A stretch of DNA of 64,000 nucleotides from Gnetum montanum (lineage: Eukaryota > Streptophyta > Gnetopsida > Gnetales > Gnetaceae): contig MNCI01027397.1 of NCBI GenBank assembly GCA_015680685.1, positions 19,570 through 83,569 of the forward strand, written 5' to 3'. A model generated the notes under the pieces. The model was not told where the DNA came from. It was given only the letters and a program-made list of their open reading frames with translations, and made no database searches. The position numbers were made by a program, and so were the translations under genes. Positions 11,033 to 21,460 of the stretch are shown in pieces (position 1 is the stretch's first letter; each line of letters begins with the position of its first letter).

Positions 11033-12500
11033 TGAGGATCGTTGAGCTTAGAAGGGAGGGATGAATAAGTTCCCTGAATCAAAAAATTTTTCAACATAAA
11101 AGCACACCAAATTGTACGTGGTTCTCCTACTTGGGTACTCCACACTTAGAGGGTAGCTCGCTTGCACACCTTCAGACTTTGTTTCTTCAAAAATGTGGTT
11201 TAGAGAAGACCATAACCTTTACAAGATTTGAGATTTGCTATGAAGATTTTTATTGTTGCAAAATATATCAACCTTACGAGGTCCCAACAAGCTCAAAATG
11301 TGGTTTGAAGGGCAAAACATCTTGTACAAGCTCTAAGCTATGCTTTACAGTGATTCAACACCACAAATCCACTCAACCCCACAAGGTTCCAATAAGCTTA
11401 GAATGTGGTTTCTAGGATCCCACAGCCTTTAAATCTTGAGCTCTACTCCAGAATGTTGTGGTTCTACACCAACACTTAATCTTGCAGGATCCTAACAAGC
11501 TTAAGGACGATGCCTTCTTGCATGAGGCACATCAACCCTGCAGGGCAGTAAAAGAGAAACAAAAATTACAAGGAAAGGATGCAAATAATTTTGCTGATCC
11601 TTGTACTTTGAGGTATAACACACTTTGACCACTTACAATAGTAAAAAATATAGTACAATGAGGTATAAGAACAATATAATGATGTATATAATAATTGCTT
11701 ATTGTTGAAACTTGATAGTTTACAATGCTTGTTTATTTCCCAATAGAATGAAACCCTCTTATAGCCTAGATGTTTTTGAAATCTCGTTGGAATTTATTCA
11801 ACAACTATCTAATGGTCACTAGAGATGTCTTCTTCAAGACTAAGATGTCTTTTGACATCAAACTTTCATTTGGGAGAGACGTATTCTTCACAAGGGAGAT
11901 GTCTCTGAGGAGACATCTTCTTCACAGGGGAGATGTTTACTATTTCTAAGAGATGTCTTCTTTTGGTCTTCATCAATTCTAGCAAGATGTCTACTATTTT
12001 TGAAAGATGTCTACTCTTTAGGGAAGACATCTCTTTTGTAGGGGAGACATCTCTTCTATAGGCCTCAAAAATAAAATTGCTCGTTTTGATGTTGGGAGCC
12101 TTTGAATGCCTTCAATCAAGTCCCCATAGATCCTATAACCTCATAAACTCATCAAAATGAGCCAAAAACACTTTGAAATATGCTAAGAAATTTAGGAATC
12201 ATCCTCAACAAAAATCAACATAAATAGGCACATTTTTCTTGAATTACTTGTATTCATCCGTGCTTCCTTGAGTCCTTGTGATCTTGCCTTTTCTTGTAAG
12301 CACTTGAGTCCTTTGCTCTTGCTTCTAATTTCCTTATCAGGTCTTTGTCCATGCCTATTATGAAGTCCTTATTCCAATATTCATTCTTGCTATTTCTCTA
12401 GGAAGTCTTTGTCCATAATCTTGTCCTGTAAACACAACCTAATGCAAAAATCCTTTCTTCTCCAATTTTCTTAAGGTTTTGACATACCAAAAGGTTAACA
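11033..12500 (-). repeat. 5' LTR of element H
   Basis: It starts TGAGGATCGTTGAGC and ends AAGGTTAACA (TG...CA). It aligns along its length with 6717-8152, including the AGATGTCT cluster (about 11820-12055) and a TATA-like box (11757-11764, sense CTATAAGAGG). Confidence 0.85.
11820..12055. promoter_or_regulatory. AGATGTCT/AGACATCT motif cluster (H 5' LTR)
   Basis: About ten motif copies in both orientations, several as GGAGACATCT. Individual copies differ from the 3' LTR while spacing is partly kept. Confidence 0.6.
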
Positions 12501-12529
12501 CATGCCCTTTAGGATAGGAAATTAAACAT

Positions 12530-14700
12530 TCTATGAGAAGATTTAATATTGGTTGGTGAGGGAGGAGGTCCTTGCCTTATTAATAGAGTTGAACATTATT
12601 AAAAGAAATTATCTCCATATAGTAATCAATAGCTGCAAACAAATTATTAGTAGTTAAAATATCTTGAACATGTTATCCATTATGAAGATTTGGCAAGTAA
12701 TTACCAATAGATAGAGTTCCTTGATGTTTTTTATTATGAGGTACTATTTGGAAACCATCTGAATCAACAATAGATTTTTGTAATGCCTTAGAACAAATAT
12801 TTGTTTTACTTTAGTTATTAAAGAATTCTTTAAAATTGATTTGACTCAAACCTTCCTCAAAGGTATATTTTGTTGAAAAAGAGTAAAAGAAAAGTGTAGG
12901 CTAATTGTTAAAACATTATCAAAAGAAATTATCATAGGATTTGTAGTATTTGTAGAGAAAACCTTAGTAGGAACTACAATATTTAAAGAAAAAATATTAT
13001 TAGGATTTGTAGTAGCTTGGTGTTAATGTGCTTATATAGTCTTTTTTCATAGCATAAAAAAGACATGAATCGAATATATGATCCTTTCAATGATCATAGT
13101 GACATGAGTTTAGAAGATTGTAATAAACAACCTTCTACAAATAATCAATTCCAATGGCATGTAGAAGAATTTTTTACTTAAACAAATCAAGATCCACCTC
13201 AATCATATATTGAATTCTATGAAAAATACTAGCTGTAGATAAGGTTTCAAAATTCTTGATTGGTCAAGTTTTAGAGATAATATCCCTTTTAACTTTTTTA
13301 AAAGTCAATGAAAGCTTCAATAATTAATTTTTAGTAAGGAGGAAGGATCCAATCCTAATAAAATTTATATTACTTTTCAACATGAATGCTTAAACTTAAA
13401 ATATGTAAAGGATTTGATATAGAGAGTTAGAGCTTAATATCAATATTTGTATCAAAGTAAAAAAGTGGTTATTAATCTTATGTAAAGAATCTTTACCATC
13501 AAGTGTAACCTTTTTGTTGATAGTAGTTTTAATCTTTGAGTTAATAGTATTCTTGTCAGATAAGAAAAAATTTATCTTATGAGCTACTTGTCTAGGTTGT
13601 TAAATACATTATGCTAGTATTAGTAAAAATATACATAGGAGCTTTTGTATTCTCTAGATTCTTTATTTTCANAATTATGCTAGTATTAGTAAAAATATAC
13701 ATAGGAGCTTTTGTATTCTCTAGATTCTTTATTTTCATTGGATCATTTTTATCTTTAACATTAACTTGATTTTTTATATTTTCAACTTCATATTGTTATT
13801 TTGAATCTTTAACTTCAACACATTTTTCTTTTCTTTAGAATCTTTTTTTTGAATAGAAAAGGACAAACATTAAATAAATGTTCTTCATGATGGAAAAAGT
13901 TGCAAGAATTAGGAAGATTATAATATGTAATTGGCTAAATGTAAATCTTTCCTTCTTCTTGTAATAACAATTCTTTTTTACAAAGCATGGGTAGTTAGCT
14001 AGTTGGTTAGCTTGCATAACTCTATACTCACAAGTGCTAGGTTCAAAGCGTAGTACTAACATCCCCTTTGTGCTTACTATGTAATTGCTATTTTGCTAGC
14101 CTAGGCCTATGTACTAGGCAAATTTGATCTTTTCCTGAAAAAAAATCCTTTTTATAATTTAGAAGATTGATTTTAACATAAAAAAATGTATATGAAAACT
14201 AAAAGCTATAAAAGTAGACTTCATATGATCGAGAGGATTGATAATTTTTTGATTATCTTTATAAAAAATTAACAAAAGATTATATAAATCACAACAACAT
14301 GAAAATTTAGCATATTATTTAGATTGGACTTTAAAATTTGGATCCCACTTATAAATGATCAGAATTGCATACTTATGTACAAAAAAGCCCTACATCTATG
14401 ACATGCTTAACCATCAAAGCAGTGCCTGACTTAATAAGTAGAATAAGACTTTGTATGAAGGACTTAGATGTCATGTTTTCTTATCATATCATTTAATTAT
14501 GAATCAAAACTTTAATCATGAGGTAGAAAACCCTAAATTTGAATGAACACATATTGTGATGAAAGATCAAAAATGAATGACTCATATACATCATTAGGAA
14601 GAATAAAACTGGTTGTCTTAGTTACATTAAGATCACTAAAAGAAGGCATCAAAACGTTTTTCTTGCTAGCTTGTAAATTTCCATTTTAAAAATCAATAAA
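12530..14700 (-). pseudogene. Degenerate LINE-ORF1-like (DUF4283/zinc-knuckle) region
   Basis: On the minus strand, pieces in several frames follow the order of plant LINE ORF1 proteins. They are a stretch around 14240-14330 with KWDPNFKV and CDLYNLLLIFYKDN, resembling the FKWSPNF...VWV-x-LPNLPL segment of DUF4283; a Cys/His segment CNFFHHEEHLFNVC at about 13895-13940, which resembles a knuckle but lacks the second Cys; and SIVDSDGFQIV near 12765, like the DGF-x-V segment after the knuckle. Frameshifts and stops are frequent. If correct, element H at 12500 cut this sequence. Assignment is tentative; I rely on motif order, not on a clean frame. Confidence 0.35.
13608..13737. repeat. 64-bp perfect direct repeat around a single N
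   Basis: Bases 13608-13671 and 13674-13737 are identical and are separated only by N-A. In otherwise strongly decayed sequence, a perfect tandem copy at a contig join points to unmerged overlapping contig ends rather than biology. Confidence 0.9.
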
Positions 14701-15091
14701 ATTTTTTGCATTGATAAAATAATTAGAAATTTCAATATTGATTAAAGAAGATATGAGTAATATTGAATCCCCTATAGAAGAATTCTAAAAGAAATTAGAT
14801 CTACTAGAGAAAAATCAGATTTGTTGAAGAAAATGAAATTCACTAGAAAAACATTAGAACTACTTAAAATTATGATTAAAGCCTAAAATATCACTTAAAT
14901 TAGTAACCTCTTAACTGCATGAGCAACCTATTACTAAATTTTTTTTATTTGACATTTATCCAACTTTTTTATAGTACACTTAATAGTTTAAGAAAGGAAT
15001 TTGGAAGTGCAATAAAATATTTGCTTGTTTTGTTGTTGTAGCCACAATATTCCTTAATTGTACCAACCATCCTTTTGAATAGTCTTTACTA

Positions 15092-16228
15092 ATGGAGCAA
15101 TCTAAGGAAAACTTATTTTCTTTAACTTTTTCAAAGGATAATCATTGTCCATTATTTGATACATTATCTATAAGAAACAATAGATATTTTTTTAGATGTT
15201 TTTTAGCTATAAATGATGGTTTATGTGGGACTTGATATATTATTAATGCGGATCTTGATTCACTTAAGGGAGAAATTCTTCTACATGCTTACAAAATTGA
15301 TTATGTTCTTTGATACTTTGAAAGAAGGAAATGCAAACATGTCAATGTTAAGGTTTCTTTTACTAAAGAGTCATCAACTAATCCTATCTTTTTCTTGAAT
15401 GTTGCTTGGCAAAATGTGCCTTTAAGAAAATTTCTAGTTAGTTCAGTTTTAAAGAATTCTTTAACAACCAAGGGGAAATACATATATATTTCTAAGGACT
15501 TATAGAAACCTATTATGAATTTAGATGATTTTCAAGTGGTTCTACAAAGTAAAAAGTATTGAGAAAATTCATTTGTTAGAGAACACATACTAAATCTTCA
15601 TAATGCTCAACATTTTCCAGATATTTCATTTACTATTAATCTTTTGCACTACATGGGTAGAATATGGAAATATCTTCATATGAGAATGATGGTTCCATTA
15701 ACAAGGCAAAGGTTTATTCTTCTTTGACAAAAAAATGTATTTGTGTTTGTTATGATGATTGGTTTACATGGTTTAACTTTTCAGAGCATAACAACCAAAT
15801 GTTTGAAAGACTTGATTGATTTTATTTTTCTAATTAGTCTTATTTTTCTGTAATGGAAAGTGAAAGTTCACAAAGATGCAATACTATTTAATCATATTCC
15901 TATTTCTCTTAATTTTAAATTTGGTTTAAAATCTTCAGTTCAATGTTATGAGCTTTCTTATATGTATGCATCTTTATTTTCTTCTCTATATGGAAAAGAT
16001 ATATTGAGATCTCTCTAGAATATTAAAATGAGGTCCACTATTAATTTTAGTTAGATCAGTAACTAGAACAAAATTACTAGATATTTTTTTGAAATGATGG
16101 TAAATTTGTTTTTCCTTTTCGTTGAAAATTTGCATATGAGAAATTTACCAAGAGTGATTTTACTCATAAAAAATTTAATAAAATTTAGAAAATGCAATTA
16201 TCACTACATTTCTAAATGGAAAAAATGA
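15092..16228 (+). pseudogene. Unrecognised decayed coding region, 379 codons in one frame
   Basis: From ATG at 15092 to TGA at 16228 one frame runs with about 12 in-frame stops, nearly all TAG or TGA and only one TAA. Random sequence of this base composition should give two to three times as many, with TAA commonest. The pattern fits decay of Trp, Gln and Arg codons by C-to-T change on either strand. The product has hydrophobic and aromatic-rich segments such as HYMGRIWKYLHMRMMVPLTR and YELSYMYASLFSSLYGKD. I do not recognise a family. It could be part of a retroelement or endogenous pararetrovirus, or an old host gene copy. No introns are apparent. Confidence 0.5.
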
Positions 16229-16586
16229 AAGATATTTGGTGTAACAACCAAAAATGTTGTTGTTTCAAACACCAAGGTCCACGGGCACACAGCCTAACCT
16301 CGAACTCAAACGAGGGACTGCTGGAGGCAGAGATGGGGTGCCCTGATTGGTCTAGCCAATCGAACAGGGACTTATTAGATGCAATGGGGATGTAGCATGG
16401 TTGACCATAGTGCGGATGTAGAATGGTGTTAAGTGTGCAGGTGGTGTTTGCGGTGTTAATGGTCTTAGTGGGGTCAAGCGTAGTTAAGATTTTTGACGAA
16501 TTGGACAATGTCAACACATGTAGACTGCCACTCAAGTATAGTTTTAGGTGCAGCTATGTGGTAAAATAATGTAAGTAAAGTGCAAA

Positions 16587-16593
<7 letters not shown>

Positions 16594-16642
<49 letters not shown>
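16594..16642. repeat. (AG)n microsatellite
   Basis: About 24 perfect AG units, the longest simple repeat in the window. Confidence 0.97.
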
Positions 16643-16644
<2 letters not shown>

Positions 16645-17344
16645 CAAAACACCATCCAAAATGGGCTTGAGCGTAGTTAACACCAAAAGGGGTTAGAAGA
16701 TACATGGTGTATAACAGGTGTAGTGGACAATGTAGTCATAGTCTTAGAGGTGTCTAGCTATGAAGACTGGTGCTCTGCAAAGGTGTTTGCATCTGCTAGG
16801 TTGGCTGCCATAGTGTACTGTTGGCTGCGGTGTTTTGCAGTGGTCTGCAACTTTGCTAATATGCCTTTGATCTTCTCCCAAGCACTCCTTAGATTTGCTA
16901 ATGCTAAAAATCATCAAACTCTAAAGTTTGCCAACCCTAAAAACTTTGAGGATGTGTGTATTTATAGGTATAGGATTAGTGAAAGATGCGGGATGATTGC
17001 CATGTGGTAGAGGGGATAGTTGGGACTACTCTCTCACCCAACTATGCTCTCCATTAGGCCAGTGGTGTCATGCTTTATTGTGCTCTATCAGACTTTGTGA
17101 GATTGTGAGATTGTGACTATGCTACCAACCACATGTGTGTGCCGAGGAGATTGTAGGGCACCTAGAAAATGAAACTTGGAGACTATGCTTCGAGACTAAG
17201 CTCTTCACGCTCTTGTGTGGGGTTAAGCATAGGTACAATTTTGGTGCAAAAAAGGGATACAAAAAGAGAAGCACTTTGCTAACTATGCTTGCCAAAAATG
17301 AGTTGGAGCTGAGCCAAGTGGTGTTTTTGTGCTGTAGAGGCCAT

Positions 17345-17805
17345 TAGAGGCTATTCTCGTTGGCTATGCTTAACTATGCTCTAGACTGGGGGAGAGCATA
17401 GTCCCACACTTAGGAAAAAAATTTGCAAAAAATGGCCTTCATGCTAACTACACTTCCTACGAGAGGCTGACTATGCTCCATACCGGGGAAGAGCATAGTA
17501 TCAACATTTATAAAAAATTGTAGAAATGGCCTTCATGTTGACTATGCTCTCCACTAGAGGTTGACTACACTCTTAAATAGGAAAGAGCATAGCGTCAACA
17601 CTTAGAAAAAATTGCAAAAATGGCCTTCATGCTGACTACGCTCGATACAAGAGGCTAACTAGGCTCCCTATTGGGGAAGAGCATAGTGTCAACACTTATA
17701 AGAAATTACAAAAATGATCATTGTGCTAACTATGATCTCCACAAAAGGCTGACTATGGTCCTAACTAGGGGAGAGTGTAGTCTTAGCACTTAGCTAAAAA
17801 TTGTA
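17345..17805. repeat. 95-bp tandem repeat, about five units, each with a hairpin
   Basis: GAGCATAG or a variant recurs at about 17393, 17489, 17586, 17679 and 17771, giving 92-97-bp spacing. Each unit has a copy of ACTATGCTC upstream of GAGCATAGT. In the first unit the arms ACTATGCTCT and AGAGCATAGT are a perfect 10-bp inverted repeat with a 10-base loop. Later units keep the pairing less well. Confidence 0.85.
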
Positions 17806-18930
17806 GGTAGGATGCCATAGTTTAAATTTTATGGTGTTTCATTGGCCCCTCTTTGTTAACGTCTGGAGGAGTAGCCAAAGAGATGTCAACAAAGAATAAT
17901 AAAATACCACAGTAGACTTGGCACCAACATTGCTCTTTAGTACTTGATTAGATGTCATTACACTATGCTCAAGAGTGTTGTGGATAGTGGTATGCTAGAT
18001 AGCAGGTGAGAAGCAGGAGCAAAAGGTGTAGGTGATGTGTTGGGGATAAAAGGAGAGATTAGGTGCAAATGAGATGTTATGATGTGAGGACATCATGGAT
18101 GTTGATGACCATGGCACCAGAGTGGCTTGCTCTTGAAAACATTGACCTCTCATCAGAGTGCTTGTAAGAGAGTCAAGTTGTATGTTCAAGGTTGGGCCAG
18201 TGACGGAATTACTTTACTACTGGATTGCTTAATGATATGCTTTCCCTTACCTTTTTTTTGTGGGGTGAAAATTCCTTGGGTTCTACACTTTGCTAAATGC
18301 TTGCTATGAAGTGAAATGCTTTCCATCAAGTGAGTTGCGTATCACTAGATGGACCTTGCTTCGTCATTAATGAAACTGCATGGTGTTTCCTCCTTAGGAT
18401 GACTTATGTTACATTTTCTTGGGCTTTGATTAGTTGACAAAGGCTTTCCACAAGACAACTTATGTTACATCCACCTTGGGAAGCTAATGTTTGATGTGAA
18501 ATGTGAAGAGGGTGCCATGTGATCATAACACATGAGTGTCAAAAGGTTTGCAATCTTTGCTATGTGAGGAATAAGAGGGTATTGGAATGTAGGAGTAGAT
18601 GTGAGTAGGTTATAACAGGATAATAGGGATGTGCACTATTGAGAGGATTAGTTATCTGATCATGTACATCAGAGCAATCTGGTGACTTGATGCTGCGATG
18701 AGATGTGCCTTTGCATGACTGCCTGGGGCTATCTTGCAAACATAACTTTGAGAAGATAAGAAAACCACATAAGACATAAATGCAAATAAATTGTAGATGA
18801 AAAAATGTAGAAGGCCACATTAGTGACATAGGTTGCGTAGATTTCCAGGGCTTTATTTTGAAACTGCAGTGTGCTTGCTTACTTGGTGTAGAAGGATGGA
18901 AAAAAATATTAATGCGAACCCAGTTTAAGG
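17806..18930. other. Non-coding part of the Tat/Ogre-like element
   Basis: No domain, repeat or promoter stands out. Open stretches of 60-90 codons here have no family resemblance. It is probably 3' UTR or LTR of the surrounding element. Confidence 0.35.
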
Positions 18931-19260
18931 TCTTTGTGGACCATGGTTTGGCTAGTTTATGGTCCTAGAGGATTGTGGGGCCTAGTTTAAGGTCTTGGAA
19001 AACTATGCTATTTTAGTTTATAGTCCTAGTAAACACATTGTGCTAGTTTAATGTCATGGTGGATGTGCTATGTCACTTTATAGTCATGGTGGATCACTAG
19101 TTTAAAGTCATTGTGGACTAGTTGTACCAGTTTATGGTCATAGTAGACTGCTAGGCTAGTTTATAGTCATAGCAGATATTCTGTGCCAGTTTAGCATCAT
19201 AGCTGCTGCTTTGTGCTAGTTTATAGTCATAGTGGATTGTTTTGCTAGTTTAGCAGTGTA
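18930..19260. repeat. Minisatellite with GCTAGTTTATAGTCATAG core
   Basis: Around ten degenerate units of about 30-37 bp share TAGTTTAnnGTCATnGTGGA. The same core with GGCC in place of GTC recurs in the array at 19665-20202, so the two arrays are relatives on either side of the integrase fragment. Confidence 0.8.
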
Positions 19261-19305
19261 GCGGGCAAATGCTTACCTTACTTTATTGATGTGTAGTGCT
19301 ACATG

Positions 19306-19503
19306 TTAGATATAGTATGGCTTCAAGTATGAATGGTTTACCGAATTGGCAAACTTGTTTCCATCTTGATCAACAAGCATGAATGATTTGTTTTCATAGG
19401 TCTTAGTGACTAGAAAAGGCCCTTCCCAATTGGCTGAGAATTTATTTGTGAGTGTGCAAATGACCTTGAGGATCAGTTTTGCACTAGGGTTGGGCCTTTT
19501 TAC
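19306..19503 (-). pseudogene. Integrase C-terminal end, Tat/Ogre-like
   Basis: Sixty-five clean minus-strand codons end at a TAA (19306-19308). They include FSANWEGPFLVTKTY, FMLVDQDGN and VNHSYLKPYY, the conserved C-terminal tail of plant gypsy integrase (NWEGPY-x-V...L-x-D-x-DG...N-x-x-x-LKKYY). This domain helps integrase bind DNA. The catalytic core that should precede it is absent. The frame is intact over this stretch, unlike the rest of the element. It is flanked on both sides by tandem arrays. Confidence 0.85.
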
Positions 19504-19664
19504 TACATTTTTGCTATGTAATGTTGTTCATGCTATGTATTGCTATGCATATTACATTTTCTATGGATGATTATTTGCTAAATGTAATGTGTAAACTTTT
19601 ATCCTTATATGATGATTTTATTACATTTGTTATGAGTATGCGAGTCTGGGCCCTTGCGAGCCAC
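19504..19664. other. AT-rich spacer with repeated GCTATGTA and TTACATTT motifs
   Basis: Short repeats of TGCTATGTAATG and ATTACATTT type join the integrase fragment to the second array. No coding is visible. Confidence 0.35.
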
Positions 19665-20202
19665 AATGAGTTTGTTGTTAGTTTAAGGCCTTGACGGGCC
19701 TCACACCAGTTTAAGGCCATAATGGGAGGGCCAATGCTAATTTTTGGTCATTTCAAGTAGTGTGTTGCTAGTTTAAGGCCATTCTGGATCATAGCAATAC
19801 TTTAAGGTCATTTTGGACCACATACTGCTAGTTTAAGGCCATTTCAGGCCATTAGGATAGTTCAAGGTCATTTCGAGCCAATGGTGATGGAAAGCAATAA
19901 TTTAAGGCCATTTCGGGCCACGATGATAGTTTATGGCTATTCCAGGCCATGGATTGCTAGTTTAAAGTCATTTTGGGCCATACATTACTCTCTCTTTTGT
20001 GATTGTTATAGTTTAAGACCATCTCATGTTGTGTATTACTGTCTCTTTTATGATTGCGATTACGATAGTTTAAGGCCATTTTGGGCTACATCAATAGGAT
20101 TAACGGTGGTAGTTTAAGGCTATTCTGGGCCATGGGCCACTACAAGGGGATTAAAGGTGATAGTTTAAGGTCATTCTGGGCCATAGTGATAGTTTAAGAT
20201 CA
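19665..20202. repeat. Minisatellite with TAGTTTAAGGCCATTTTGGG core
   Basis: At least twelve copies of TAGTTTAAGGCCATTnnGGG followed by CCA are spaced about 30-60 bp. The core contains GGCC...GGCC, a self-complementary pair separated by about six bases. The array stops at the single N at 20203, so its true length is unknown. Confidence 0.85.
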
Positions 20203-20439
20203 NATGCCTTAGTCACATAGTTGCTTCCTAATTCAATGTGGGTTAGGAGGCACGTAGAGCCTAGATTGCACTATCTATTAGTCTCCTTGACCCTCGCTTA
20301 CTACATTAAAGGGAAATTCTGCTCAAAGGGCATCTTTTGGTAGGTCACTAGCTTCTTTTATCTTTTTAGGTGTGTCTACCTCATGCATTCTATTATCTAC
20401 CATAGATGCATCATCAAGAAATTCAACTTCTGACCCTTG

Positions 20440-20830
20440 CTTTGTATCTATGTTGTTGATGACCAAAGGGGCACCATGGATGATAACTTCACCACCTTTG
20501 TATGGGAGGTGGATTTCTTGATGGATTAGAGAGGAGATGGATCATAATTAGGCCAGCCAAGGTCTATCCAATATTAAGGTAAGGCTCAGCATTTCCTCTA
20601 TGACAATAAATTTAGCAATGGTGGGGAATTGCTCCCCTGCTACAAAGGCTATGGTGACAGTGCCCCTGATGATGATGTGTGACCCGTTGAAGGATTTTAG
20701 GCATGTGCTTTTCGTTGGTCTAACCTGATTCAGGAGGCCAACTTATCATGATGGTGTATGGTATAACATTTTTTGCTACTCCATCATCAATGTGCACTTT
20801 ACAAATCTTGCATTGCCTAAGATGTATGGT
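20440..20830 (-). pseudogene. Retropepsin of the Tat/Ogre-like element
   Basis: The minus strand reads KVHIDDGVAKNVIPYTIM around 20745-20800, the active-site segment (family form VLIDNGSALNVLP, catalytic Asp kept). It then reads RGTVTIAFVAGEQFPTIAKF and LTLILDRPWLA, the flap-to-end region (family form LLGRPWIH). A +1 slip follows LDRPWLA near 20550, after which NYDPSPL continues in another frame. The linker between the two halves contains further breaks. It would cleave the gag-pol polyprotein. The clade is inferred from the DNG-type loop. Confidence 0.82.
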
Positions 20831-21460
20831 GATGAACATGGAGGCTATTATGATTTCTCCCCTCTAAGGATTAACCTTAATTGCTTCATCGCAAAATGCT
20901 AGGGTTGTGGAAGCTAATTCCTATGGTGCGGGAGGCAACAACACTACATGGATGGAGGTCTCATCTACAAGGATGTCCTCCATGATAGGAATGAAGGTCA
21001 ACATCTGCACCAATGCTTCGTGGTGGGTAGATGAGGTCATGATTTAGTAATACAAGCTTAATGTTATGTTTTTTTTTGATTTAGTGCTTACTTAACTTGG
21101 GCTAATGCATCCACAAAGTCTTTGTCATTAGCCATGTTTTTGTTGGCCTAGACTTCTTCCTTGTGGCCTAAGAGATGGATCTCTCATGAAGGTGAATTAG
21201 GCTTTTTTTGCTTGGTTTTTTTAGGGGCCTCAATGCCCCTAGTGGTTTGCTTGTTGTGGCCTCTTTAGTTGCCTTGGCCATAGGGACTACAGATATGGGA
21301 ATTAGCTTTGGCAGACCTTGCAATCTGTGTTCTTGATGTTGCCTAATCATCTTGTCTGTGAGATGCTCATTGGATCTCTTGTGTTGCCACCTCAAGGGCC
21401 TACCAGTGTTGCTAATGAGGTTGCCCCTTGGAAAGGAATGAATCGATGTGTTGGTCACTA
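20831..21460 (-). pseudogene. Gag-protease linker remnant
   Basis: The minus strand shows a basic, Lys/Pro/Ser-rich open stretch of 96 codons (21168-21458) upstream of the protease. Its position and composition suit the gag C-terminus or linker of a Tat element. No knuckle is visible. Confidence 0.35.

Larger units (their letters stand above)
6717..12500 (-). mobile_element. Ty1/copia SIRE-like element H, pol largely missing
   Basis: Two long related repeats (6717-8152 and 11033-12500) bound a 2.9-kb interior with a copia primer site at one end and a purine tract at the other, so the element reads on the minus strand. The flanks are CATCC (6712-6716) and CATGC (12501-12505), a probable 5-bp target duplication with one change. 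The interior has two CCHC-type motifs and the acidic SSWDD segment typical of SIRE/Maximus gag, but I see no integrase or RT motifs. A full SIRE element is about 9-10 kb, so most of pol is deleted. The LTRs differ at many positions by eye, so the insertion is old. Confidence 0.82.
16230..21460 (-). mobile_element. Decayed Tat/Ogre-like gypsy element with tandem-repeat 3' region
   Basis: The minus strand carries a protease (20440-20830) and, much closer than expected, an integrase C-terminus (19306-19503), so RT, RNase H and the integrase core are missing. Toward the element's 3' side the sequence becomes less AT-rich and contains tandem arrays, as known for the long 3' UTRs of Ogre-type elements. 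The single N at 20203 separates the protease from the array next to it, so part of the apparent deletion could be misassembly. I could not define LTR ends. Confidence 0.55.

Noticed and set aside
14281-14640. Cys-containing minus-strand stretch that at first suggested a host zinc-finger protein
   Set aside because: Motif order does not hold beyond a few residues and frames shift often; a decayed LINE-ORF1-like region explains it better.
16212-16535. 107-codon minus-strand frame
   Set aside because: No domain, no conservation seen, and it lies in the non-coding 3' part of a Tat/Ogre-like element beside a microsatellite.
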